Below are positions 22,960-31,871 of a stretch of 54,701 bases of DNA, piece by piece. The notes under the pieces are model-generated. The model was not told the origin of the DNA and ran no database searches. It saw only the letters and a program-made list of their open reading frames with translations. The stretch's first letter is position 1; each line of letters begins with the position of its first letter. The DNA comes from an uncultured Clostridia bacterium (GTDB lineage: Bacteria > Bacillota > Clostridia > Christensenellales > Aristaeellaceae). Made by a program: the position numbers and the translations under genes. The stretch lies in assembly GCA_946538975.1 (NCBI GenBank), contig CAMNHF010000004.1, forward strand, positions 1 through 54,701. The letters run 5' to 3'.

Positions 22960-25817
22960 GCTTTCTTCCCCTTTCCGCGCCGCGGGGCCGCCGGCGTCAG
23001 CACCTGCCGCAGGAACTGCCCCGTCCAGCTCTCATCGCAGGCGGCGACCTCCTCGGGCGTGCCGGCACACACGAGGCTTCCGCCCGCGTCGCCGCCCTCC
23101 GGGCCCAGGTCGATCAGCCAGTCCGCGCACTTGATGACGTCCAGATTGTGTTCGATGACCAGGACGGAGTTCCCCGCGTCCACCAGCCGCTGCAGCACCT
23201 GGATGAGGCGGTCCACGTCGGCCATGTGCAAGCCGGTGGTGGGCTCGTCCAGCACGTAGATCGTGCGGCCGGTGGCGCGGCGGCTCAGCTCGGTGGCCAG
23301 CTTCACGCGCTGCGCCTCGCCGCCGGAGAGGGTGGTCGCCGCCTGGCCCAGCTTCATGTAGCCCAGGCCCACGTCGTAGAGGGTCTCCAGCTTGCGCAGA
23401 ATCTGCGGGTGGTTCGCGAAGAAGCCGAGGGCCTCCTCCACGCTCATCTCCAGCACGTCGTAGATGCTCTTGCCCCGGTAGGTGACCTCCAGCGTCTCCC
23501 GGTTGTACCGCCGGCCGCGGCAGACCTCGCAGGGCACGTACACATCCGCGAGGAAGTTCATCTCCACCCGCGTCACGCCGTCGCCCTGGCAGGCTTCGCA
23601 GCGGCCGCCCTTCACGTTGAAGGAGAAGCGGTTCTCCTTGTAGCCGCGGGCCTTGGCCTCGGGCGTCATGGCGAAGAGTCGGCGGATCAGGTCGAAGAGG
23701 CCGGTGTAGGTGGCGGGATTGGAGCGCGGCGTGCGGCCGATGGGACTCTGGTCGATGGTGATGATCTTGTCCAGCTGCTCCACGCCCTCCATCCGGTCGT
23801 AATCGCCGGGGCGGGTCTTGGCGCGGTTCAGCTGGCGGGCGAGCTGGCGGCAGATGATGCTGTTGACCAGGCTGGACTTGCCGGAGCCGGACACGCCGGT
23901 CACCGCGCAGAAGACGCCCAGCGGAATTTCCACGGTCAGGTTCTTCAGGTTGTGCTCCCGGGCGCCGATCACCCGCAGCGCACCGCTGGGACGGCGGCGC
24001 TTTTCCGGCACCGCGATCTGCCGCGCGCCGGACAGGTAGGCTCCGGTGATGCTCTCCGGGCAGGCGACGAGGTCGTCCACTGTGCCGGCTGCGACGATTT
24101 CGCCGCCGTGGATGCCCGGCCCGGGGCCGACGTCCACCACCCAGTCCGCGGCGCGCATGGTTTCCTCGTCGTGCTCCACCACGATGACCGTGTTGCCCAG
24201 GTCGCGCATGCGCTTGAGGGTGCGGATCAGCTTTTCATTGTCCCGCTGGTGCAATCCGATGCTCGGCTCGTCCAGGATGTACACCACGCCCATCAGCGCG
24301 GAGCCGATCTGCGTGGCCAGGCGGATGCGCTGCGCCTCGCCGCCGGAGAGGGTCACCGCGCCGCGGCTGAGGGTCAGGTAGTCCAGGCCGACCTCGCTGA
24401 GGAAGCCGAGGCGGGCGTCGATCTCCCGCAGGACCGGCGCGGCGATCAGCATCTTGGACGGCGACAGCTGCAGCGCGCGGAAAAAGTCCCGGCAGGCGGC
24501 GATGTTCATCCCGCTGACCTCGGCCAGATTCCTGCCGCCGACGGTGACCGCCAGGGCCTCCGGCTTCAGCCGCTGCCCGCGGCAGGCGGGGCAGGGAACC
24601 TCCGCCATGCACTCCTCATACATGGCGCGGGCCGCGTCGGAGGAGGTCTCGCGGTAGCGGCGCTCCATGGTCGGGATGATGCCCTCGAAGGCGGTCTGGT
24701 AGGAGGCGGTGCCGCCGGGCCCGTCCCAGTACAGGGTCACCTTCTCCTCCCCGGTGCCGTGCAGCATCTTCTGCATGGCCTCCTGCGGGATGTCCCGGAC
24801 CGGCGTGTCCAGCGTGAAGCCGTACTTTTCGCCGATGGCGGTGAAATACTGCGCCGCGATGCCGCGGTCATCCTCGGCGTTGAAGCCGGGAGCCTTCAGC
24901 GCGCCTTGCCGCAGGGTCAGGTCGGGGTTGGGGAAGAGGGTTTCGGGGGAGATCTGCATGAGCGTGCCCAGGCCGGCGCAGGTGGGGCAGGCGCCGAAGG
25001 GGCTGTTGAAGGAGAACATGCGCGGCTCCATCGCCTCGATGCTGATGCCGCAGTCCGGGCAGGCGTAGTTCATGGAGAACAGCTGCTCGCCCTTCTCGCC
25101 CATGTCCATGATGACCAGCCCGCCGGCCCGCTCGGTGGCGGTCTCGATGGAGTCGGTCAGGCGCTTGCGGAATTCCTCGCCCTCGCGGATGATCAGCCGG
25201 TCCACCACCAGCTCGATGGTGTGCTTTTTCTTCTTGTCCAGGGCGGGCGTATCGTCCAGCTCGCAGATCTCACCGTCGATGCGCACCCGGACGAAGCCGC
25301 TCTTGCGGGCGTTTTCCAGCTCGCGGGCGTGCTCGCCCTTCTTCGCGCGGATCACCGGGGCCAGTACCTGCAGCCGGGTGCCGGCGGGCATCAGCTGCAC
25401 CGCGTCCACCATCTCGTCCACGGTCTGCTGGCGGATCTCCCGTCCGCACTTCGGGCAGTGGGGCACGCCGGCCCGCGCCCAGAGCAGGCGGAAATAGTCA
25501 TGGATCTCCGTCACAGTGCCCACGGTGGAGCGGGGATTGCGGGAGGTGGTCTTCTGGTCGATGGCGATGGCCGGGCTCAGCCCCTCGATGGCGTCCACAT
25601 CCGGCTTGTCCATCTGCCCCAGAAACTGCCGCGCGTAGCTGGAGAGGCTCTCCACATAGCGGCGCTGGCCCTCGGCGTAGATCGTGTCAAAGGCGAGGGA
25701 GCTCTTGCCGGAGCCGGACAGGCCCGTGAACACAACGAACTTGTCGCGGGGCACCGTCAGGCTGACGTTTTTCAGATTGTGCACGCGGGCGCCGCGGATG
25801 ATGATCTGATCGTTCAT
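22956..25817 (-). CDS. uvrA: Excinuclease ABC subunit A
   Basis: A 953-aa protein of standard length. The first ATPase has [15 protein letters not shown] (about residue 32) and the second [15 protein letters not shown] (about 645). Signature motifs are [16 protein letters not shown] and [16 protein letters not shown], and the Walker B regions are [13 protein letters not shown] and [13 protein letters not shown]. Zinc-binding Cys pairs are present (CPDCG...[14 protein letters not shown]...CEVCRG). UvrA finds DNA lesions and loads UvrB in nucleotide excision repair; uvrB and uvrC are not in the window. The start codon is fixed by an in-frame stop four codons upstream, yet the nearest AGGAG is 17 nt away, so initiation may be weak. 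A promoter lies about 60 nt upstream. Confidence 0.97.
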   Translation of the reverse strand: MNDQIIIRGARVHNLKNVSLTVPRDKFVVFTGLSGSGKSSLAFDTIYAEGQRRYVESLSSYARQFLGQMDKPDVDAIEGLSPAIAIDQKTTSRNPRSTVGTVTEIHDYFRLLWARAGVPHCPKCGREIRQQTVDEMVDAVQLMPAGTRLQVLAPVIRAKKGEHARELENARKSGFVRVRIDGEICELDDTPALDKKKKHTIELVVDRLIIREGEEFRKRLTDSIETATERAGGLVIMDMGEKGEQLFSMNYACPDCGISIEAMEPRMFSFNSPFGACPTCAGLGTLMQISPETLFPNPDLTLRQGALKAPGFNAEDDRGIAAQYFTAIGEKYGFTLDTPVRDIPQEAMQKMLHGTGEEKVTLYWDGPGGTASYQTAFEGIIPTMERRYRETSSDAARAMYEECMAEVPCPACRGQRLKPEALAVTVGGRNLAEVSGMNIAACRDFFRALQLSPSKMLIAAPVLREIDARLGFLSEVGLDYLTLSRGAVTLSGGEAQRIRLATQIGSALMGVVYILDEPSIGLHQRDNEKLIRTLKRMRDLGNTVIVVEHDEETMRAADWVVDVGPGPGIHGGEIVAAGTVDDLVACPESITGAYLSGARQIAVPEKRRRPSGALRVIGAREHNLKNLTVEIPLGVFCAVTGVSGSGKSSLVNSIICRQLARQLNRAKTRPGDYDRMEGVEQLDKIITIDQSPIGRTPRSNPATYTGLFDLIRRLFAMTPEAKARGYKENRFSFNVKGGRCEACQGDGVTRVEMNFLADVYVPCEVCRGRRYNRETLEVTYRGKSIYDVLEMSVEEALGFFANHPQILRKLETLYDVGLGYMKLGQAATTLSGGEAQRVKLATELSRRATGRTIYVLDEPTTGLHMADVDRLIQVLQRLVDAGNSVLVIEHNLDVIKCADWLIDLGPEGGDAGGSLVCAGTPEEVAACDESWTGQFLRQVLTPAAPRRGKGKKA

Positions 25818-25878
25818 GATGCTTTACTGTGTTTCTCCTTGCGTGTCGTCCTGTGTTCGCCTGACGCGAACATGGCCA

Positions 25879-25907
25879 AGTGTAGCATATTTTCATGGCC
25901 TGCGCAA
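25879..25907 (-). promoter_or_regulatory. Promoter of uvrA
   Basis: On the minus strand: TTGCGC, 17 bp, TACACT. No obvious LexA (SOS) box was recognised near it. Confidence 0.5.
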
Positions 25908-25943
25908 GGGGAACACCGCGCGCGGGAAAAACCCGCCGGCGCT

Positions 25944-25972
25944 TTGCATTTTTCGGCCTTTCATGGTACAAT
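25944..25972 (+). promoter_or_regulatory. Promoter of the GH13-GH53 unit
   Basis: TTGCAT, 17 bp, TACAAT, ending 52 nt before the amylase ATG and divergent to the uvrA promoter. Confidence 0.65.
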
Positions 25973-26024
25973 GCAGGCAGATGTGAACATGCTGCGCGCG
26001 TGCCGTGAAAGGGGAGAAGAATCC

Positions 26025-27506
26025 ATGCGGCGAATCATTGCGCTTTTGCTGCTGCTGGCCCTGTGCATACCCTGCGCGGGGGCGGAGAGCCACAACTGGT
26101 ACGAGGTCTTCGTGCGCTCCTATCAGGATTCGGACGGCGACGGCCTGGGCGACCTGAAGGGCCTGACAGGGCGCCTGCCCTATCTGCGGGACATGGGCTG
26201 GGACGGCCTGTGGCTGATGCCGGTGATGCCCAGCCCCTCCTATCACAAGTATGACGTGACGGATTACCTCGGCATCGACCCGGAGTACGGCACGCTGGCG
26301 GATTTCGACGCGCTGGTTGCCGCCGCCCACGCGGAGGGCTTCCGCATCATCATCGACCTGCCGGTGAACCACACCTCCACGGCGCACCCCTGGTTTGCGG
26401 CGGCGGCGGAGGCCCTGCGCAAGGGGGAGGACAGCCCGTACCTGGACTATTACCACTTCAACCGGACCGGCGGCAGCGGCTATGTGCGCCTGGACGGCAC
26501 GGACTGGTTCTACGAGGAGCAGTTCGCCGGCGGCGGCATGCCGGACCTGAACCTGGACAGCGAGGCCGTGCGCGAGGAGATCCGCGCGATCCTCGATTGC
26601 TGGCTGAACGGGCACGGCGTGGACGGCTTCCGGCTGGACGCGGTGACCAGCTTCTGGACCGGCGACCCGGAGAAGAACATCGCCTTCCTCGGCTGGCTGA
26701 AGGAGACCTGCGAGGCGCTGAAGCCGGGCAGCTATCTGGTGGGCGAGTGCTGGGCGGGGCTGAGCGTCATCGCGGACTACTACCGCAGCGGCGTGGACAG
26801 CTTCTTCCTCTTCCCGGCCTCGCAGGCGGAGGGCTTCCTGGTCGGCAGCCTGCGCGGGCGCTCCGGGCGGGCGGAGAAGTTCGCGAAGCAGTACGGCAAT
26901 GTGCTTGCCGCCATCCCGGAGGGCACGCTGGCGCCCTTCCTGTGCAACCATGACACCGGCCGCACCGTCGGTAGCGTGCAGGGGCGGTCGAATCTGCCGG
27001 CGGCGAAGTTCGTCGAGGGGCTGCTGAACATGCTGGGCGGCAATGTGTTCACCTACTACGGCGAGGAGATCGGCATGGTGGGCAGCGGCGCCGACCCGAA
27101 CAAGCGCCTGGCCATGTACTGGTCGGACGGCAACATGACGCAGCAGCCCCCGGGCGTGACGAACATTGAATACGCCTATCCCTCCGTGGAGGCGCAGATG
27201 GCGGATCCGGCCTCGCTGCTGAACTACATGCGGCAGGTGAACCGGGCGCGGCAGGCCCTGCCGGTCATCGCGGAGGGGGAGAACACCTTCCTCATTGCCG
27301 AGGGCGACGTGTGCCTGATGCGCCGCGAAAAGGACGGCGAAAGCTGCCTGATCGCGCTGAACTTCAACGCGAAGGCCGCCGAAAGCTGCGAGGTGCCCGA
27401 GAGCGCGGCCATCCTGCATGATCTTGAAACCGGCGGGGAGGCGGCTGTGCTGGACGGCACGGCGCTGACCCTGCCCCCCTACGCGATTGTCATTCTCTCA
27501 GAATAA
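26025..27506 (+). CDS. Secreted GH13 alpha-amylase-family glycosidase
   Basis: A 493-aa exported enzyme with signal peptide MRRIIALLLLLALCIPCAGA. The (beta/alpha)8 barrel carries all four GH13 regions. Region I is DLPVNHTS, region II is GFRLDAV (nucleophile D205), region III is GECW (acid/base E241) and region IV is CNHD (D310). The calcium-type loop DSDGDGLGDLKGLTGRL near the N-terminus is common in alpha-glucan-active members. A short beta-sandwich C-domain ends the protein. It should cleave alpha-1,4-glucans or maltooligosaccharides outside the cell; the exact product is unclear. GGGGAG lies 8 nt upstream of the ATG; the frame extends far upstream, but only as a shadow of uvrA. It is followed after 53 nt by the GH53 gene. 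Confidence 0.93.
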   Translation: MRRIIALLLLLALCIPCAGAESHNWYEVFVRSYQDSDGDGLGDLKGLTGRLPYLRDMGWDGLWLMPVMPSPSYHKYDVTDYLGIDPEYGTLADFDALVAAAHAEGFRIIIDLPVNHTSTAHPWFAAAAEALRKGEDSPYLDYYHFNRTGGSGYVRLDGTDWFYEEQFAGGGMPDLNLDSEAVREEIRAILDCWLNGHGVDGFRLDAVTSFWTGDPEKNIAFLGWLKETCEALKPGSYLVGECWAGLSVIADYYRSGVDSFFLFPASQAEGFLVGSLRGRSGRAEKFAKQYGNVLAAIPEGTLAPFLCNHDTGRTVGSVQGRSNLPAAKFVEGLLNMLGGNVFTYYGEEIGMVGSGADPNKRLAMYWSDGNMTQQPPGVTNIEYAYPSVEAQMADPASLLNYMRQVNRARQALPVIAEGENTFLIAEGDVCLMRREKDGESCLIALNFNAKAAESCEVPESAAILHDLETGGEAAVLDGTALTLPPYAIVILSE

Positions 27507-27559
27507 GCCTGGAGAATAAGCCATCAGGAGAAAAAAACATCAGGAAACGGAGAATTCCC

Positions 27560-29488
27560 ATGAATAAGTGCATCGCCCTGCTGCTGGCCGCCGTTCTGGC
27601 GCTCTCCGGCCTTCCCCTTGCCCTGGCGGAGGAAGCGCCCGAACTGTATGTCCGCAAGGTGGAAAACCTGCCGGAGGACTTCTTCCTGGGCATGGATGTG
27701 TCGTCCTGCCTGGCGGAGGAGGCCTCGGGCGTCGTCTGGCGCGACGCGGACGGCAATGTCCGCGACCTGTTTGAGCTGCTGGCGGAGAACGGCGTGAACC
27801 TGATCCGCGTGCGCGTGTGGAACGATCCCTTCGACGCGGAGGGCCACGGCTACGGCGGCGGCAGCTGCACGATCGACACGGCGGTGGAGATCGGCCGGCG
27901 CGCCGCGGCCCGGGGCATGCGGCTGCTGGTGGACTTCCACTACTCCGACTTCTGGGCGGATCCCGCCAAGCAGCAGGCGCCCAAGGCCTGGGCCGGGCTC
28001 TCCGCCAAGCAGAAGGCCCCGCTGGTGGAGGAATACACCCGGGACTGCCTGCTGAAGCTGAAGGAGGCCGGCGTGGACGTCGCCATGGTGCAGCTGGGCA
28101 ATGAGACCAACGGCAAGCTGTGCGGCGAGAAGACCTGGATGGGCATCTACCGGGTGATGAACGGCGGCGCGAAGGCTGTGCGCGAGGTCTACCCGGAGGC
28201 GCTGATTGCCGTGCACTTCGCGAACCCGGAGAGCACGGACAACTACCTCGCCTGGGCCTCCAAGCTGGACTACTACAAGCTGGACTACGACGTGTTCGGC
28301 ACCAGCTACTACCCCTACTGGCACGGCACGCTGGACAACCTGAAGCAGGTGCTCTCCACGATCGCGCAGACCTACGGCAAGAAGGTCATGGTGCTGGAGA
28401 CCAGCTACGCCTGGACGCCGGAGGACGGCGACTTCAGCGGCAACACGATCTCGGACGGCGGCGTCTACGAGAAGCCCTATCCCTTCACCGTGCAGGGCCA
28501 GGCCAACGAGGTGGCGGACGTCATCGCGGCGATGGCGGAGATCGGCGGCATCGGCGTGTGCTGCTGGGAAGGCGCCTGGGTGCCGGTGGGCCGCAGCTCC
28601 TGGGAGGAGAACGCGGCAAAGTGGGAACAGTTCGGCAGCGGCTGGGCGTCCAGCTACGCGGCGGAGTACGACCCCGACGACGCGGGGAAATACTACGGCG
28701 GCTGCGCCTGCGACAACCAGACCTTCTTTGACTTCGACGGGAAGGCCCTGCCTTCGCTGGCGGTCTTCCGCCTGGTGCGGGAGGGCCAGGCCGCCGAAAG
28801 GCGGGTGGACGCCCTGGACGACTGCGTGCTGATCTGCGACCTGAATGGCGAGGTGAGCCTGCCGGAGACGGTGAACGCGGTCATGAACGACAACAGCCGC
28901 GAGGCGGTGCCGGTCACCTGGGAGCCCATCGACATCGCTGCCCTGAAGGCGGCCGGCGAGGCGAACTACACCTTCCACGGCGAGGCCGGCGGCCGCGAGG
29001 CGACGCTGCTGCTGTCCATGGTGAAGTACAACTTCGTGCGGAATTTCTCCTTTGAGGACAGCGACCTCGGCATGTGGCGCTGCACCGACCTGGGCGGCAC
29101 CGAGCAGCTGTACTGCGAGGAGAAGAAGACCGACTCCCTCTCCGGCGTGAAGCACTGGCACTTCTATTCGGAGAAGGCCGACGCGGTCTGCTTCGAGCTG
29201 GAGCAGGATCTGACGGGGCTGCCCGCCGGGGCCTACACGTACCGCATCTCCATCCAGGGCGGCGACGGCGGCGAAACGGACATCTACAGCTACGTGAAGG
29301 TGAACGGCGAGACGGTGGCGACCTGCCCCACGCAGATCACCAGCTGGAGCAACTGGTTCACCCCGGAGATCACCGGCGTGCAGGTCGCGGAGGGCGACAC
29401 CGTCACGATCGGTATCCATGTGCAGTGCAAGGGCGCCGGCGCCTGGGGCAAGATCGACGACGCCATCCTGAACAGCGAGGCGGAATAA
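27560..29488 (+). CDS. Secreted GH53 endo-beta-1,4-galactanase
   Basis: A 642-aa exported enzyme with signal peptide MNKCIALLLAAVLALSGLPLALA. The GH53 barrel (residues about 40-410) has FLGMDVSSC, IRVRVWNDP, LLVDFHYSDFWADP, acid/base E182 in QLGNETNG, and nucleophile E280 in VLETSYAW. This is followed by a Big_4-type beta domain (VSLPETVNAVMNDNSREAVPV) and a C-terminal jelly-roll, carbohydrate-binding-like module (NFVRNFSFEDSDLGMWRCTD through WGKIDDAIL). GH53 enzymes cleave beta-1,4-galactan side chains of type I arabinogalactan in pectin. Together with the adjacent amylase it points to growth on plant polysaccharides. The ATG is preceded by GGAGAA. Transport genes are not next to it. Confidence 0.94.
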   Translation: MNKCIALLLAAVLALSGLPLALAEEAPELYVRKVENLPEDFFLGMDVSSCLAEEASGVVWRDADGNVRDLFELLAENGVNLIRVRVWNDPFDAEGHGYGGGSCTIDTAVEIGRRAAARGMRLLVDFHYSDFWADPAKQQAPKAWAGLSAKQKAPLVEEYTRDCLLKLKEAGVDVAMVQLGNETNGKLCGEKTWMGIYRVMNGGAKAVREVYPEALIAVHFANPESTDNYLAWASKLDYYKLDYDVFGTSYYPYWHGTLDNLKQVLSTIAQTYGKKVMVLETSYAWTPEDGDFSGNTISDGGVYEKPYPFTVQGQANEVADVIAAMAEIGGIGVCCWEGAWVPVGRSSWEENAAKWEQFGSGWASSYAAEYDPDDAGKYYGGCACDNQTFFDFDGKALPSLAVFRLVREGQAAERRVDALDDCVLICDLNGEVSLPETVNAVMNDNSREAVPVTWEPIDIAALKAAGEANYTFHGEAGGREATLLLSMVKYNFVRNFSFEDSDLGMWRCTDLGGTEQLYCEEKKTDSLSGVKHWHFYSEKADAVCFELEQDLTGLPAGAYTYRISIQGGDGGETDIYSYVKVNGETVATCPTQITSWSNWFTPEITGVQVAEGDTVTIGIHVQCKGAGAWGKIDDAILNSEAE

Positions 29489-29509
29489 ACACGCTTGGCA
29501 TGAATGACG

Positions 29510-30973
29510 TGCGTACACTTTGCGTATGGAAGGTGCGATGGACATGAAACGCCTGATACTGGTTTGGGTGATGATGCTGTGCCTGGTGCCTTTCGTCGCA
29601 ACAGCCGGCGAGATTCCATGGGACCGGTGGGACCAGAGTAAAGCTTTTGTACAGCAAGAGGCGGCGGAGGCTTATCCCGGGTGGACAGTCATCGGGGCCA
29701 GTGCTTATGGTTCCGGCACCTGGCATGATGAGACAGCGCTGAATGTGGCTGTATCGCTGTACCGGGTTGAGCACAGCATGCTGTACTTTCTGGAGCTGCA
29801 CGTGGTAGTCAATCCTGTCTGGGAGGGAGAACCCATCGATTGGCAGGAGACACACCTGGCTCCTGTGCCGCTGGACACCGATTCCGTGGATGATATCTCG
29901 GAGGCTGTCCCCCGGTTGAAAGATCCGGCTGGAAGCGATACACCATGGCTCTCTTCCCCGTCCGGCTGTGCGGCATTCATGCTCCGGGAGGGAGAGCACT
30001 GGGAAGACCTCGGCGCGATGAGTGATGAACTGATCGGTGTTGCTGTGGATGCCCAGGGTCGCAAAGGGCTGCGGATTGCGAAGTGGGACGGTTCCGTCTA
30101 CGGAGAAGTGGCAGCATCCCCCATGACTGATGTGGATTTTGATGTGGACACGTTCCACAGCGGGGACGGATTTCTGTTCATTGAACTAAGCATCAGCGAC
30201 TACGAATATGCCTATATCAGCCGGAATGATGATGGCACATGGAACTGGATCGGTGTCAACACCGGGCATGCTGTATACCGTTTCAATGATGAGTACTTGC
30301 TTGATGATACGTATACGTTCAACGATAGTAACGCATGCCGGCATTACGGGCGTCTAACTCTTCCTACGAGACTGGAGGAGCTGGATTTCAGCCGTATGGC
30401 CCTTCGTGGCCCGGAGCTGGCTGCTTTCCTCGATGCCGATGCCTGGGCCTGTGTCCGGGAGAACGATACGCCCATGTACGCCAGCCCTGATGGTGAGATG
30501 ACCGCGCTGTGTTATGCCCGGCTCGCAGGGACCATCGCGGCGGAGGAGGGCGGTTGGGTCTGTCTGCAGATCGGCAGTGAAGAACGTGGACTCCGTGGTT
30601 GGTTTCGCCGTGAGCACCTGGCCTTCGGGGCTTTGATTGAGGACGTCCGCTGCAGCTTCCCGGAATATGAAACGGGGATTGTTGAGCCGTACCCATGGGA
30701 GAAGGACCTCGCGACATTTGTCAACAGGGTCCTGGACAGCCCGTATGCCATTGATGTGGATAATGATTTCAGCAGCGTCTGGATCATCGGGCGTGCTCCG
30801 GATGGCCGATGGCTGATGGAAATCGATGAAGACGTGGTGGCCTTCACCCGGGCGGGGGAAGAAATTGTTACCAGCCCGGCAGCTGATCCCGATACGCCTT
30901 TTGACGAAGAGAAGATGAAGATGCTTCAAGCTGTTCCGGATGAGATTGAGTAAGAACCATCTGCGTACACTTT
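29510..30973 (+). repeat. 12-bp direct repeat pair flanking one gene
   Basis: The sequence TGCGTACACTTT occurs at 29510-29521 and again, exactly, at 30962-30973. The pair brackets only the SH3-like secreted protein gene, which is less GC-rich than the glycosidase genes before it. This may mark an inserted cassette or a tandem-duplication scar. Confidence 0.4.
29538..30953 (+). CDS. Secreted protein with SH3-like domain, unknown function
   Basis: A 471-aa protein with a signal peptide (MDMKRLILVWVMMLCLVPFVATAGE). The first 250 residues are beta-rich and unrecognised (WHDETALNVAVSLYRVEHSM, GLRIAKWDGSVYGEV). Residues about 300-360 look like a bacterial SH3 domain (WACVRENDTPMYASPDGEM, GGWVCLQIGS, LRGWFRREHL). 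A C-terminal beta segment follows (SSVWIIGRAPDGRWLMEIDE). Bacterial SH3 domains often bind peptidoglycan or surface proteins. Two starts six bases apart are possible (29538 and 29544) behind GGAAGG. Codon use and GC are lower than in the preceding galactanase gene, and a 12-bp direct repeat flanks the gene. No promoter was found in the 49-nt gap. Confidence 0.75.
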   Translation: MDMKRLILVWVMMLCLVPFVATAGEIPWDRWDQSKAFVQQEAAEAYPGWTVIGASAYGSGTWHDETALNVAVSLYRVEHSMLYFLELHVVVNPVWEGEPIDWQETHLAPVPLDTDSVDDISEAVPRLKDPAGSDTPWLSSPSGCAAFMLREGEHWEDLGAMSDELIGVAVDAQGRKGLRIAKWDGSVYGEVAASPMTDVDFDVDTFHSGDGFLFIELSISDYEYAYISRNDDGTWNWIGVNTGHAVYRFNDEYLLDDTYTFNDSNACRHYGRLTLPTRLEELDFSRMALRGPELAAFLDADAWACVRENDTPMYASPDGEMTALCYARLAGTIAAEEGGWVCLQIGSEERGLRGWFRREHLAFGALIEDVRCSFPEYETGIVEPYPWEKDLATFVNRVLDSPYAIDVDNDFSSVWIIGRAPDGRWLMEIDEDVVAFTRAGEEIVTSPAADPDTPFDEEKMKMLQAVPDEIE

Positions 30974-31173
30974 TCATGCGAGCCTAAACAAAACAGGCGA
31001 AAATCACGAAATACGCATCAAAAGCGAGCGAAGCCGCTGCAATTTATTTAAAAGAATTTCGGTGCTGGGCCTCGAGGTGGAATAAGCCGGTTCCCGCGTC
31101 CGGCTGTCCGGGCGGAGTACATGGCCCTTTCTGAGAACAAACGGCCGGATGCGCTGACACTTCCGGCTCACGA

Positions 31174-31206
31174 GGCCCCTTTCCCGTGCGGAGGGGGCCG
31201 CTTTTC
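31174..31206 (+). terminator. Terminator-like hairpin upstream of ctsR
   Basis: A GGCCCC/GGGGCC stem is followed by GCTTTTC. It probably insulates the heat-shock operon from upstream transcription. Confidence 0.5.
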
Positions 31207-31238
31207 GTCCGTGGAAAAGGCCGCCGCGGCATTGGCGC

Positions 31239-31267
31239 TTGCCCCCTCTTGACAGCCATGGTATAAT
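31239..31267 (+). promoter_or_regulatory. Promoter of the ctsR operon
   Basis: TTGCCC, 17 bp, TATAAT. A closer TTGACA (31249) is only 7 bp from the -10 and cannot be its partner. The CtsR operator begins 6 nt after the -10. Confidence 0.75.
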
Positions 31268-31273
31268 GGTATT

Positions 31274-31290
31274 GGTCAAAGACAGTCAAG
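31274..31290 (+). promoter_or_regulatory. CtsR operator
   Basis: GGTCAAAGACAGTCAAG matches the known CtsR heptad direct repeat (RGTCAAA-NAN-RGTCAAA) at 16 of 17 positions. It covers the expected transcription start, so bound CtsR would block initiation. This points to autoregulation and heat or thiol-stress induction of the whole operon. Confidence 0.88.
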
Positions 31291-31332
31291 TCCACGGACC
31301 GGACTGCCGTTTCTCCGGAAGGAGGGATTCCC

Positions 31333-31818
31333 ATGAAGCTGTCAGACAGCATCGAGAGCTTCATCAAGACGATGCTCACCCAGGACGAGCCGGAAGTGGA
31401 GCTCAAGCGCAACGAGCTGGCCGAGTACTTCGGCTGCGCCCCGAGCCAGATCAACTATGTGCTGGCCACCCGTTTCACCATCGACGACGGCTATGTCATC
31501 GAGTCGCGGCGGGGCGGCGGCGGCTATATCCGCATTGTGCGGGTGGTGCATTCCGGCGCGCAGAAGCTGATCTTCCTGATTCAGGAGCGCATCGGCGAGC
31601 AGATCAGCGAGGCGGAGAGCGGCCGGCTGATCGGCCAGCTGGTGAACGAGCGGCTCATCACCGCCTCCGAGGGCATGCTGATGCGCGCGGCCGTGTCCGC
31701 CGAGGCGCTGTCCGTACCGATTCCCGCCCCGATGAAGGATGCCCAGCGTGCCAAGCTGCTCAAGTCCATGCTGACCGTCATCGCCCGGCAGAACCGGGAG
31801 CGCGCGCCCGAGACGTGA
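31333..31818 (+). CDS. ctsR: Transcriptional repressor CtsR
   Basis: A 161-aa protein of standard CtsR size. The N-terminal winged helix-turn-helix reads KRNELAEYFGCAPSQINYVLATRF. The glycine-rich wing RRGGGGYIRI (residues 59-68) is the CtsR hallmark that contacts DNA and senses heat. The C-terminal dimer and arginine-rich region is LIGQLVNERLITASEGMLMRAA. GGAGGG lies 7 nt upstream of the ATG. CtsR represses clp genes, and its operator lies just upstream. In most Firmicutes mcsA and mcsB follow; here clpC follows after 53 nt, so McsB-type arginine phosphorylation is not encoded at this locus. Confidence 0.95.
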   Translation: MKLSDSIESFIKTMLTQDEPEVELKRNELAEYFGCAPSQINYVLATRFTIDDGYVIESRRGGGGYIRIVRVVHSGAQKLIFLIQERIGEQISEAESGRLIGQLVNERLITASEGMLMRAAVSAEALSVPIPAPMKDAQRAKLLKSMLTVIARQNRERAPET

Positions 31819-31871
31819 CGGCTTTTCCCGCATTTGCTTCCCTGCCCCTTCGCTGATCGAAAGGAGTCAAC

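Larger units (their letters stand above)
30954..31332 (+). other. Intergenic region before ctsR
   Basis: It holds the right copy of the TGCGTACACTTT repeat, an AT-rich stretch, a terminator-like hairpin at 31174-31206, and the ctsR promoter and operator. Nothing else was recognised. Confidence 0.6.

Noticed and set aside
23148-26024. An upstream extension of the amylase frame through the uvrA region
   Set aside because: The signal peptide and GGGGAG at 26025 define the start; the extension is the antisense of uvrA.
31249-31267. TTGACA as the -35 of the ctsR promoter
   Set aside because: It is only 7 bp from TATAAT; TTGCCC at 17 bp fits better.
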